From Polaribacter tangerinus (GTDB taxonomy: Bacteria > Bacteroidota > Bacteroidia > Flavobacteriales > Flavobacteriaceae), in assembly GCF_038024095.1 (NCBI RefSeq), contig NZ_CP150668.1, positions 2,108,001-2,172,000 of the forward strand: 64,000 nucleotides of DNA, written 5' to 3'. Below the pieces are notes generated by a model. The model worked only from the letters and a program-made list of their open reading frames with translations, made no database searches and was not told the DNA's origin. Shown one piece after another: positions 17,802 through 25,353 of this stretch. Positions within the stretch are counted from its first letter, which is position 1. The number at the start of each line of letters is the position of its first letter. The position numbers and the translations under genes are program-made.

Positions 17802-20183
17802 ATGAAAATCCTAAAAAAAATATTAAAATATCTGGTTATAATTTTAGTTCTTTTATTTGTGGGAATTTGGCTTTATACCAAATCTCAAAAACCAATTTAT
17901 AATGGTGAAGTTTCTATTAAAAATATAACTGATGAGGTAACTGTTTATTTTGATGATATTGGTGTGCCACATATTTATGCAACGAATAATCAAGATGCAT
18001 ATACCGCATTGGGGTATGTTCATGCTCAGGATCGTTTGTGGCAAATGGAATTAATAAGACGGATTGCAGCAGGCAGACTTTCAGAAATTTTTGGAGAAAA
18101 ATTAATCGCAACGGATAAACTTTTTTCTGGTTTAGGAATTGAAGAGGCAGCAGCAAAAACAATAGAAAATTTAGATAAAAATTCGGAACCTTATAAAATG
18201 GCGATGGCATATTTAAAAGGTGTGAATCAATATATAAAAGAGGGGAAAACACCTATAGAATATACGTTAGTTGGTGTAAAAAAAGAACCATTTCAATTAA
18301 AAGATATGTACAATGTTTTTGGGTATATGGCATTTAGTTTCGCTATTGCACACAAAACAGATCCGATGTTAAATGAGGTGAAAGAGAAATTAGGTATTGC
18401 TTATTTTAATGAGTTGATTGATGTAGAAACTAAAAATTTAACAACCATAGAAACCGATAAAAATGCCATTATTACCAGCACTTTTTCAGAAGCTATGCAC
18501 AATCTTACAGAGGTGTTACCAATTTCGCCATTTATAGGAAGTAATGCCTGGGTTTTAGGAGCAGACAAAACTAAAAACGGTAAAGTTATTTTTTCTAACG
18601 ACCCTCACATTGGTTATTCACAACCTTCAGTTTGGTATCAGGCACATATAAAAACACCAAGTTATGAAATGTATGGATTTCATTTAGCATTGGTGCCATT
18701 TCCATTGTTAGGGCACAATAAAACGTATGCATATGGTTTAACAATGTTCGAGAATGATGATGTTGATTTTTACATTGAAAAAAACAACCCAAACAATGCC
18801 AGCCAATATCAGTTTGAAGGCGATTTTTTAGCTTACAAACAGGTAGATAAAATTCTTAAAATAAAAGATAGTAAAGATTCTTTGTATACTATTAAAGTTA
18901 GTAAACATGGACCTTTAATGAACGGGATTATTGATCATTTAGAAGATGAAAGACCTATTGCAATGCAATGGATTTACACAAAACTAGAAAATAAAATATT
19001 GGATGTTGCCTATGAAATTTCTCACTCAAAAAATTTAGAGGATTTTAAAAAAGGGGCAAAAAAATTGCATGCACCAGGTTTAAATATGATGTATGGAGAT
19101 GCAAAAAATAACATTGCATGGTTTGCTTCTGGTAAATTGTATAACTATAGAGATTCTCTTTATACAAAAGCATTTTTAAATGGTAGTTCAGGTAAAGATG
19201 AAATTATTTCTTACATAGACTTTGAAGAGAATCCTCAAGCAATAAATCCTGAAAACGGATATGTGTATTCTGCAAATAATCAGCCAGATAGTATTGCTAA
19301 TAAATTGTACCCTGGTTACTATTTGGTAGGAGATAGAGCAGAAAGAATTGTAAGTCTGTTAGAAAAAAAGAACGATTGGACAAAACAAGAAGTAGCTAAA
19401 ATGATGTTGGATGTAACTTCTTTAATGGCACCCAAAATAGCTCAAAATTTTGTAGATGAAATAGAAAAAAACAAACTTTCGGTAAGTGAAAAAACAGCTA
19501 TCTCTATTTTAAAAAAATGGAAAGGAAATTTCGATTTAGAAGAAGTAGCTCCTGTTATATATAATAGGCTTGTATATGAATTTCAGAAAAATACTTTTGC
19601 AGATGAATTGGGTAACGGTTTTTTTCAGTTTGTAAATACTCCTTTTGTAGAAAAAGTGTTACCAGTTCAATTAAAAAGAGAACACTCCGTTTGGTGGGAT
19701 AACATACATACCAAAAATAAGGTAGAAACTAAAAAAGATGTTATAAATACGTCATTTAAAAACGCTTTTAATTTTTTGCAAAATCAGCTAGGAGAAAATG
19801 TTCATGATTGGAAATGGAAAAGAGTTATTTCAGTAGAGCACAAACATGCTGTTGGCGAAGTTGCCTTACTAAGAAAATACTTTAACGTAGGGCCTTTTAA
19901 AACAAATGGAGGAGACCAGGTAATTAATAATCAGATATATAATGTAGACTCTACAGGCTTTTATAAAGTAACTGCTGGGCCATCTACTAGAAGGGTAGTC
20001 GATTTTTCTGATGTAGAAAATAGCATAGCAATTATTCCGACAGGGCAATCCGGACGCATTTTTAGCAGCTACTACAAAGATCAGGCACAGAAATATTTGA
20101 AAGGAGAATATGTAAAAATGAAGTTAAATACTAGAGAAATAAAGCAAAGCAAGCAAATTTTATTGCTAAAGCCTTTAAAGTAA
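17802..20183 (+). CDS. Penicillin acylase family protein (N-terminal nucleophile amidohydrolase)
   Basis: 793 residues. An N-terminal membrane segment (about residues 7-25) anchors or exports it to the periplasm. The alpha part has DDIGVPHIYATNNQDAYTALGYVHAQDRLWQME, split in the family by processing; the beta chain begins at the nucleophile Ser247 in IGSNAWVLG. Further family landmarks are SNDPHIGYSQPSVWYQ, PFPLLGHN and the late SGRIFSSYY segment. Such enzymes self-cleave and hydrolyse amides such as acyl-homoserine lactones or beta-lactam side chains; the natural substrate here is unknown. It is a single gene, transcribed towards a convergent Crp/Fnr regulator. Confidence 0.92.
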   Translation: MKILKKILKYLVIILVLLFVGIWLYTKSQKPIYNGEVSIKNITDEVTVYFDDIGVPHIYATNNQDAYTALGYVHAQDRLWQMELIRRIAAGRLSEIFGEKLIATDKLFSGLGIEEAAAKTIENLDKNSEPYKMAMAYLKGVNQYIKEGKTPIEYTLVGVKKEPFQLKDMYNVFGYMAFSFAIAHKTDPMLNEVKEKLGIAYFNELIDVETKNLTTIETDKNAIITSTFSEAMHNLTEVLPISPFIGSNAWVLGADKTKNGKVIFSNDPHIGYSQPSVWYQAHIKTPSYEMYGFHLALVPFPLLGHNKTYAYGLTMFENDDVDFYIEKNNPNNASQYQFEGDFLAYKQVDKILKIKDSKDSLYTIKVSKHGPLMNGIIDHLEDERPIAMQWIYTKLENKILDVAYEISHSKNLEDFKKGAKKLHAPGLNMMYGDAKNNIAWFASGKLYNYRDSLYTKAFLNGSSGKDEIISYIDFEENPQAINPENGYVYSANNQPDSIANKLYPGYYLVGDRAERIVSLLEKKNDWTKQEVAKMMLDVTSLMAPKIAQNFVDEIEKNKLSVSEKTAISILKKWKGNFDLEEVAPVIYNRLVYEFQKNTFADELGNGFFQFVNTPFVEKVLPVQLKREHSVWWDNIHTKNKVETKKDVINTSFKNAFNFLQNQLGENVHDWKWKRVISVEHKHAVGEVALLRKYFNVGPFKTNGGDQVINNQIYNVDSTGFYKVTAGPSTRRVVDFSDVENSIAIIPTGQSGRIFSSYYKDQAQKYLKGEYVKMKLNTREIKQSKQILLLKPLK

Positions 20184-20216
20184 ATACTATGTAACACAAA
20201 AAAGTATTATGAGAAC

Positions 20217-20903
20217 CTAAAAACCTTGAGCTATTTTTATGAGCTCTTGTTCTTTTAATATTTTTATTTCTTTACCATGAAACTCAATAATATTTTGTTT
20301 TTTAAAATCAGATAACAATCGAATGGCAGACTCGGTTGCAGTACCAATTATATTTGCAATATCTTCTCTAGAAAGTTGAATATTAATTACATTATCTTCG
20401 TTAATATCGAAACTCTTTTTTAGGTTTATAAGTGTTTCTGCTAAACGTTGTTTAACAGTTTTTTGAGCCATATCTACAATTATGTTATCTGCTTTTTTTA
20501 AAGTGTTTGCCATGTCCTTTAAAATACCCATAGTAAATTCAGTATTTTTCTCTAAATCTCTAATTATTTCTTCTTTAGGAACAAAACAAACTTCCATATC
20601 ATTTAGTGCTACAGCTTTAAGGTTAGATGCTTCATCAGAAATTAAACTTCTTTCACCAATTAAATCGCCTTTTTTTATGAGGCTAATTATTTGGTTTCTA
20701 CCGTTTTCACTCATTTTAGAGACTTTACAAACACCATCTCTTATACAAAAAACACCATTTATGTATTCGCCTTCATCAAAAAGGATTTCTCCTTTCTTAA
20801 CAAACTTTGAAGTTTTACATGCAGATATTCGTACCAATTCCTCTTTTTTTAAATGTTTAAAGGAATTAAATTGCCTAACAATACATTGCTCACACTTGCT
20901 CAT
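20217..20903 (-). CDS. Crp/Fnr family transcriptional regulator linked to cbb3 oxidase genes
   Basis: 228 residues: a cyclic-nucleotide-binding-like beta-roll (about 20-130), a dimer helix and a C-terminal winged helix with LSREDIANIIGTATESAIR as recognition region. Cysteines C4-x2-C7 near the N-terminus and C106 in EVCFVPKEE fall where E. coli FNR has C20/C23 and C122 of its [4Fe-4S] site, but no clear match to the FNR C29 is seen; C29 of this protein lies in a different place. It therefore could be an oxygen- or redox-sensing regulator, not proven. It is divergent from ccoI, and a dyad lies between them, suggesting that it controls the oxidase genes and itself. Confidence 0.88.
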   Translation of the reverse strand: MSKCEQCIVRQFNSFKHLKKEELVRISACKTSKFVKKGEILFDEGEYINGVFCIRDGVCKVSKMSENGRNQIISLIKKGDLIGERSLISDEASNLKAVALNDMEVCFVPKEEIIRDLEKNTEFTMGILKDMANTLKKADNIIVDMAQKTVKQRLAETLINLKKSFDINEDNVINIQLSREDIANIIGTATESAIRLLSDFKKQNIIEFHGKEIKILKEQELIKIAQGF

Positions 20904-20939
20904 GCCTATTTTTTTTCTATTTCAAAGATACCAAAAAGC

Positions 20940-20982
20940 TGACAATTATCATATTTTAAAATTAATAGTTGTTAGAAATTTG
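20940..20982 (+). promoter_or_regulatory. FNR/CRP-type operator and ccoI promoter
   Basis: TGACAATTATCA (20940-20951) is a TGA-N6-TCA dyad with one mismatch. GAAATTTG (20975-20982), one base off TAnnTTTG, ends 36.5 bases from the dyad centre, exactly the spacing at the cco promoter (25104-25146). The site lies between the divergent regulator and ccoI. Confidence 0.6.
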
Positions 20983-21001
20983 CATAGGCAAAAGAGTAAA
21001 T

Positions 21002-23377
21002 ATGAAAGCTACACAATGTTATCACTGTGGCGATTCTTGTACAAACACAATTATTCATTTCGATGATAAAAAGTTTTGTTGTAATGGTTGTAAAACTGTC
21101 TATGAAATTTTTTCTGAAAACGACTTAACGTGTTACTACAATTTTCAAGACAATCCTGGGGCAATACCGAATGAGATTCAAGGCAAATACGATTTTCTTG
21201 ATAATAATGAAATTGTAGAAAAACTCTTAGAATTCTCCGACGGAGATTCCCAAGTTATAACACTCTATATTCCACATATACATTGTAGTTCTTGTATTTG
21301 GGTTTTAGAAAACTTACACAAACTAAATAAAAATATTGCAAGTTCTCAAGTAGATTTTCCTAAAAAGACGGTTCGTATAACTTATAATGCAACAAAAACT
21401 TCACTTAAAGAAGTTGTTTTGTTATCAAGTTCTATAGGTTATGAACCCTATATAAGTTTAGACGATTATACTTCTGGGAAGAAAAAAGTAGATAGAAGCT
21501 TACTCTATAAGCTTGGTATAGCAGGTTTTGCCTTCGGAAATGTAATGTTTTTATCTTTTCCGGAATACTTTGAGGTTTCTGAGTTTTGGCTTGAAGAATA
21601 CAAAAACGTTTTTCGAGGGTTAATGTTTGTATTTTCTCTACCAGTGGTTTTTTATGCTTCAAACACTTATTTTATATCGGCATTTAAAGGTTTACGGTCA
21701 AAAATTTTAAATATTGATGTACCAATAGCACTCGGTATTTTGGTACTTTTTGTAAGAAGTACTATAGAAATTGTTTTCGATTTAGGTACCGGTTTTTTCG
21801 ATAGTTTAACAGGACTTGTTTTCTTTTTACTGTTAGGAAAATTTTTTCAACAGAAAACCTATAACTTTTTATCGTTTGAACGAGACTATAAGTCATATTT
21901 TCCAATTGCAGTGACTAGAATTAGTGCCAATAAAGAAGAAAATGTACAAATTTACGAGGTTAAAAAAGGAGATAGACTACTAATTCGCAATCAAGAACTT
22001 ATTCCAGTAGACGGAATTTTAATAAACGGAAATGCACAAATAGATTACAGTTTTGTAACAGGAGAAGCTGCTCCAATAAGTAAAAAATCTGGTGACAAAT
22101 TATTTGCTGGTGGTAAACAATTGTCGGGTGTTATAGAAATGGAAGTATTAGCCACCGTTTCTCAAAGTTATCTTACACAATTATGGAGTAATGATGTTTT
22201 TAAAACAGAGGGTAGATCTCAATTTAAAACAATTACAGACACAATTAGTAAAAACTTTACAATTGCTGTTTTATCAATTGCTTTTTTGGCAACAACTTTT
22301 TGGTTGTTTGTAGATGTACATATAGCTATTAATGTTTTTACAGCAGTTTTAATTATTGCTTGTCCTTGTGCAATAGCACTTGCGGCACCTTTTACATTAG
22401 GAAACATGTTGCGCATTTTTGGACGTAATAAGTTTTATTTAAAAAATGCAACAGTAGTAGAACAATTGGCAAAAATAGATACACTTATTTTTGATAAAAC
22501 AGGTACACTTACCACCAATAAAGAAAACAATATAACTTACAATGGAAGTGCTTTTTCTGCTTCAGAAAAAATACTTATTAAAAGTAGTTTAAGAGCTTCT
22601 AACCATCCGTTAAGTAGAACGTTATACGAAACTTTTACAGAGGTTACACCAGTAGAAATTACAAACTTTAAAGAATTTATAGGCAAAGGAATTGAGGTTT
22701 CTTACAATAAAAATACACTAAGATTAGGTGCTGCCTCTTTTGTGAAAAATACCTTAGAAGAAAATACACTAGATACAGCAGTTCATGTAAGTTTTAATTC
22801 TATTTATAAAGGAAAATTTACTTTTAAAAACTCCTACAGAAACGGGGTAAAAACCTTGTTTAATACTTTAAAAGAAAATTATGAGTTAGCGGTTGTTTCT
22901 GGAGACAATCAAGGAGAAAAAGAGTATTTGCAACAAAGTTTGCCAAAAGACACCACACTGTTATTCAATCAAAAACCAGCAGATAAACTAGAGGTAGTTG
23001 CAACTCTACAAAAACAAGCTAAAAAAGTAGCCATGATTGGCGATGGCTTAAATGATGCAGGTGCATTGGCACAAAGTGAGGTAGGTATTGCATTGTCAGA
23101 AAATATTAATGTTTTTTCACCAGCATGTGATGCTATTTTAGATGCTTCTAAATTTGTTCATATAGATACTTTTTTAAAGGCTTCTAAAAAAGCCATCCAA
23201 ATAATAAAATACAGCTTCATACTCTCTTTGTGCTACAACATTGTAGGACTGTATTTTGCTGTTACCGGACAATTAATGCCAGTAATAGCTGCAATACTAA
23301 TGCCTTTAAGTTCTATTAGTATAGTAGTATTTACAACAGTAGCTACCAACTTTTTAGGAAGAAAATTACACAAATAA
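21002..23377 (+). CDS. ccoI: Copper-translocating P1B-type ATPase of the CcoI type
   Basis: 791 residues from the ATG at 21002; an upstream in-frame ATG at 20969 would extend the protein into the promoter and is not used here. Order: a cysteine-rich metal-binding domain (C6, C9, C13, C26, C27, C30), an HMA domain with HCSSC (C95, C98), membrane helices, the TGEAAP phosphatase loop, the ion-path C454-P-C456 motif, the phosphorylated D498 in DKTGTLT, then GDGLND. CcoI exports copper to the periplasmic side for the CuB centre of cbb3 oxidase. It heads an operon with the cupin and hemN genes, just before the cco structural genes, which supports this role over general copper efflux. Confidence 0.93.
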   Translation: MKATQCYHCGDSCTNTIIHFDDKKFCCNGCKTVYEIFSENDLTCYYNFQDNPGAIPNEIQGKYDFLDNNEIVEKLLEFSDGDSQVITLYIPHIHCSSCIWVLENLHKLNKNIASSQVDFPKKTVRITYNATKTSLKEVVLLSSSIGYEPYISLDDYTSGKKKVDRSLLYKLGIAGFAFGNVMFLSFPEYFEVSEFWLEEYKNVFRGLMFVFSLPVVFYASNTYFISAFKGLRSKILNIDVPIALGILVLFVRSTIEIVFDLGTGFFDSLTGLVFFLLLGKFFQQKTYNFLSFERDYKSYFPIAVTRISANKEENVQIYEVKKGDRLLIRNQELIPVDGILINGNAQIDYSFVTGEAAPISKKSGDKLFAGGKQLSGVIEMEVLATVSQSYLTQLWSNDVFKTEGRSQFKTITDTISKNFTIAVLSIAFLATTFWLFVDVHIAINVFTAVLIIACPCAIALAAPFTLGNMLRIFGRNKFYLKNATVVEQLAKIDTLIFDKTGTLTTNKENNITYNGSAFSASEKILIKSSLRASNHPLSRTLYETFTEVTPVEITNFKEFIGKGIEVSYNKNTLRLGAASFVKNTLEENTLDTAVHVSFNSIYKGKFTFKNSYRNGVKTLFNTLKENYELAVVSGDNQGEKEYLQQSLPKDTTLLFNQKPADKLEVVATLQKQAKKVAMIGDGLNDAGALAQSEVGIALSENINVFSPACDAILDASKFVHIDTFLKASKKAIQIIKYSFILSLCYNIVGLYFAVTGQLMPVIAAILMPLSSISIVVFTTVATNFLGRKLHK

Positions 23378-23381
23378 AATT

Positions 23382-23720
23382 ATGAAAACAGCCTCATTTT
23401 TAAACAACATTACTTTTAATAATACAAAGCCTGCAATTAATATGCTTTTAGAAACTTCATTTTCGAAAGAAATTAGAATAGCATTTAAAGAGGGGCAGGT
23501 AATGACAGCGCATAAGGCTCCTTTAGCAATTGTAGTTCAGGTGCTTAAAGGTGCTATTGATTTTGGAGTATATGATGAAATTATACCATTAAAATCAGGA
23601 GATTTAATTTCGTTAGAACCTAATGTTATTCATCATCTTTCAGCAATAAAAGAGAGTGTAGTAAGACTAACCTTATTAAAATTAGATAATATAGAACGCC
23701 TAGAAAAAGTATTAAAATAA
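23382..23720 (+). CDS. Small cupin-fold protein
   Basis: 112 residues, a single cupin beta-barrel: KEGQVMTAHKAPLAIVVQVLKG, the SGDLISLEPNVIHHL segment, and a helical tail. The first cupin motif keeps one histidine (H45 region) and the second has HH, so metal binding is possible. It sits 4 bases after ccoI, and its stop overlaps the hemN start by one base, so all three are translated together. Role unknown; a sensing or haem/metal handling role in the oxidase pathway is inferred from context only. Confidence 0.8.
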   Translation: MKTASFLNNITFNNTKPAINMLLETSFSKEIRIAFKEGQVMTAHKAPLAIVVQVLKGAIDFGVYDEIIPLKSGDLISLEPNVIHHLSAIKESVVRLTLLKLDNIERLEKVLK

Positions 23721-25087
23721 TGAAATCACTTTTACAGAAATATAATATTCCTGGCCCCAGATATACCAGTTACCCTACTGTTCCGTATTGGAATAAAGAG
23801 GGGATAACTAAAACTGATTGGATATCGTCCTTTAAAAAATCGTTCAAAGAAAGCAATCAAAAAGAAGGAATTAGTATATATATTCATCTGCCATTTTGCG
23901 AAAGTTTGTGCACTTTTTGCGCTTGTCATAAACATATTACCAAGCGTCATCAAGTAGAAGAGAACTATATAAATACTGTTTTAAAAGAATGGATTTTGTA
24001 TGTAGGTTTAGTTGATGAAACACCAATTATTAAAGAGTTGCATTTAGGTGGCGGAACACCTACTTTTTTTTCAAAAGAAAATTTAAAGTTTTTGGTTGAT
24101 GGAATTTTTAAAAATGCAAAAAAGCACCATAATGCATCTTTCAGTTTCGAGGGGCATCCCAATAATACTACAAGAGAACAATTACAAACACTTTACGATT
24201 GTGGTTTTAGACGGGTAAGTTTTGGTGTGCAAGATTACAATCTAAAAGTACAAAGGGCCATTCGTAGAGTACAACCTTTTGAACAGGTAAAAAAAGTTAC
24301 AGAATGGAGTCGGGAAATCGGATATACTTCTGTGAGTCACGATTTAATTTTTGGTTTACCTCATCAAACAAAAGAAAATATACTAGCAACTATTCACAAA
24401 ACAAATAAGTTGCTTCCAGACAGAATTTCCTTTTACAGTTACGCCCATGTTCCTTGGGTTAAAGGAGTGGGACAAAGAGGTTTTAGCGAAGCCGATTTAC
24501 CAAAAGCAGATGTTAAAAGAGCCTTGTATGAAAGTGGAAAAAATCTTTTTTCTGAGTTAGGATATCAAGAAATTGGTATGGATCATTTTGCTCTGAAAAC
24601 AGATAGCCTATTTAAGGCTACTAAGCAAAAAACATTGCACCGAAACTTTATGGGATATTCCGACAATAAAACGCAATTAATGTTGGGTTTAGGAATGTCT
24701 GCAATTTCAGATTCTTGGCATGCTTTTGCACAAAACGTAAAAACTGTAAAAGAGTATGAGAGACTAGTAGATATGGGAGAAATACCAATTTTTAGAGGTC
24801 ATTTACTAAGCGAAAAAGATATAGTAATAAGAAAGCATATTTTAAATATGATGTGTCATTTTGCTACTTCGTGGAATACAAAAGAGTTAGAAATAGAAGA
24901 AATAGACACACATTTAGCGCTATTAGAAGAGATGCAAATAGATGGTTTAGTTTTAGTTGATAAAGAGGCTAAAACACTAAAAATACCAGAAAAAGCAAGA
25001 CCATATGTTCGTAATATTTGTATGGCTTTCGATGCTCATTTACTTAAAAATAAACCGAAAACACAATTATTTTCGATGACCATTTAA
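23720..25087 (+). CDS. hemN: Oxygen-independent coproporphyrinogen III oxidase (radical SAM)
   Basis: 455 residues, HemN length. It decarboxylates coproporphyrinogen III to protoporphyrinogen IX without oxygen, in the cytoplasm, supplying haem when oxygen is scarce. The N-terminal PGPRYTSYPT segment and the cluster-binding C60-x3-C64-x2-C67 followed by C69 (HLPFCESLCTFCACHK) match true HemN rather than the HemW relatives. The GGGTPTFF and VSFGVQDYN segments are also conserved. It is the third gene of the ccoI-cupin-hemN operon, directly upstream of the cco genes, so haem and oxidase supply are presumably co-regulated. Confidence 0.96.
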   Translation: MKSLLQKYNIPGPRYTSYPTVPYWNKEGITKTDWISSFKKSFKESNQKEGISIYIHLPFCESLCTFCACHKHITKRHQVEENYINTVLKEWILYVGLVDETPIIKELHLGGGTPTFFSKENLKFLVDGIFKNAKKHHNASFSFEGHPNNTTREQLQTLYDCGFRRVSFGVQDYNLKVQRAIRRVQPFEQVKKVTEWSREIGYTSVSHDLIFGLPHQTKENILATIHKTNKLLPDRISFYSYAHVPWVKGVGQRGFSEADLPKADVKRALYESGKNLFSELGYQEIGMDHFALKTDSLFKATKQKTLHRNFMGYSDNKTQLMLGLGMSAISDSWHAFAQNVKTVKEYERLVDMGEIPIFRGHLLSEKDIVIRKHILNMMCHFATSWNTKELEIEEIDTHLALLEEMQIDGLVLVDKEAKTLKIPEKARPYVRNICMAFDAHLLKNKPKTQLFSMTI

Positions 25088-25099
25088 TTTTATTTTAAC

Positions 25100-25156
25100 A
25101 ATATGACATTTGTCATATTTTAACAATACTATCAATATTATTTTTGATATATCAAA
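25100..25156 (+). promoter_or_regulatory. cco operon promoter with FNR/CRP-type dyad and second palindrome
   Basis: A 9-2-9 perfect dyad (aatatgaca-tt-tgtcatatt, 25100-25119) contains TGA-N6-TCA. TATTTTTG (25139-25146) is a full TAnnTTTG match with its last G 36.5 bases from the dyad centre, giving a start site near -41.5 relative to the dyad, the class II activator position. A second palindrome, TTTGATATATCAAA (25143-25156), overlaps the end of the -7 element and the likely start site. Confidence 0.7.
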
Positions 25157-25171
25157 TTTATCAGGCAAGAT

Positions 25172-25336
25172 ATGAGCGTAATATACCTACTTCTAACACT
25201 AAGTATTATAGTGGCAATTATATTTCTTATTGCATTTATTTATTCAGTAAAAAGTGGTCAGTACGATGATTCATATACACCATCTGTTCGTATGCTTTTT
25301 GATGATGAACTTGTAAAAACAAACAAAAAAAAATAA
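25172..25336 (+). CDS. ccoS: cbb3-type cytochrome oxidase assembly protein CcoS
   Basis: 54 residues. One transmembrane helix (about residues 3-25) is followed by SVKSGQYDDSYTPSVRMLFDDE; the SGQYDD and TPSVRMLFDD parts are characteristic of CcoS. CcoS is needed for insertion of haem and copper cofactors into the cbb3 oxidase in the cytoplasmic membrane. It is the first gene of the cco operon, 18 bases before ccoNO. Confidence 0.92.
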   Translation: MSVIYLLLTLSIIVAIIFLIAFIYSVKSGQYDDSYTPSVRMLFDDELVKTNKKK

Positions 25337-25353
25337 AGACTAAATTATAGATT

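Noticed and set aside
20482-21066. 194-residue plus-strand frame
   Set aside because: Antisense to the Crp/Fnr gene and running into ccoI in another frame.
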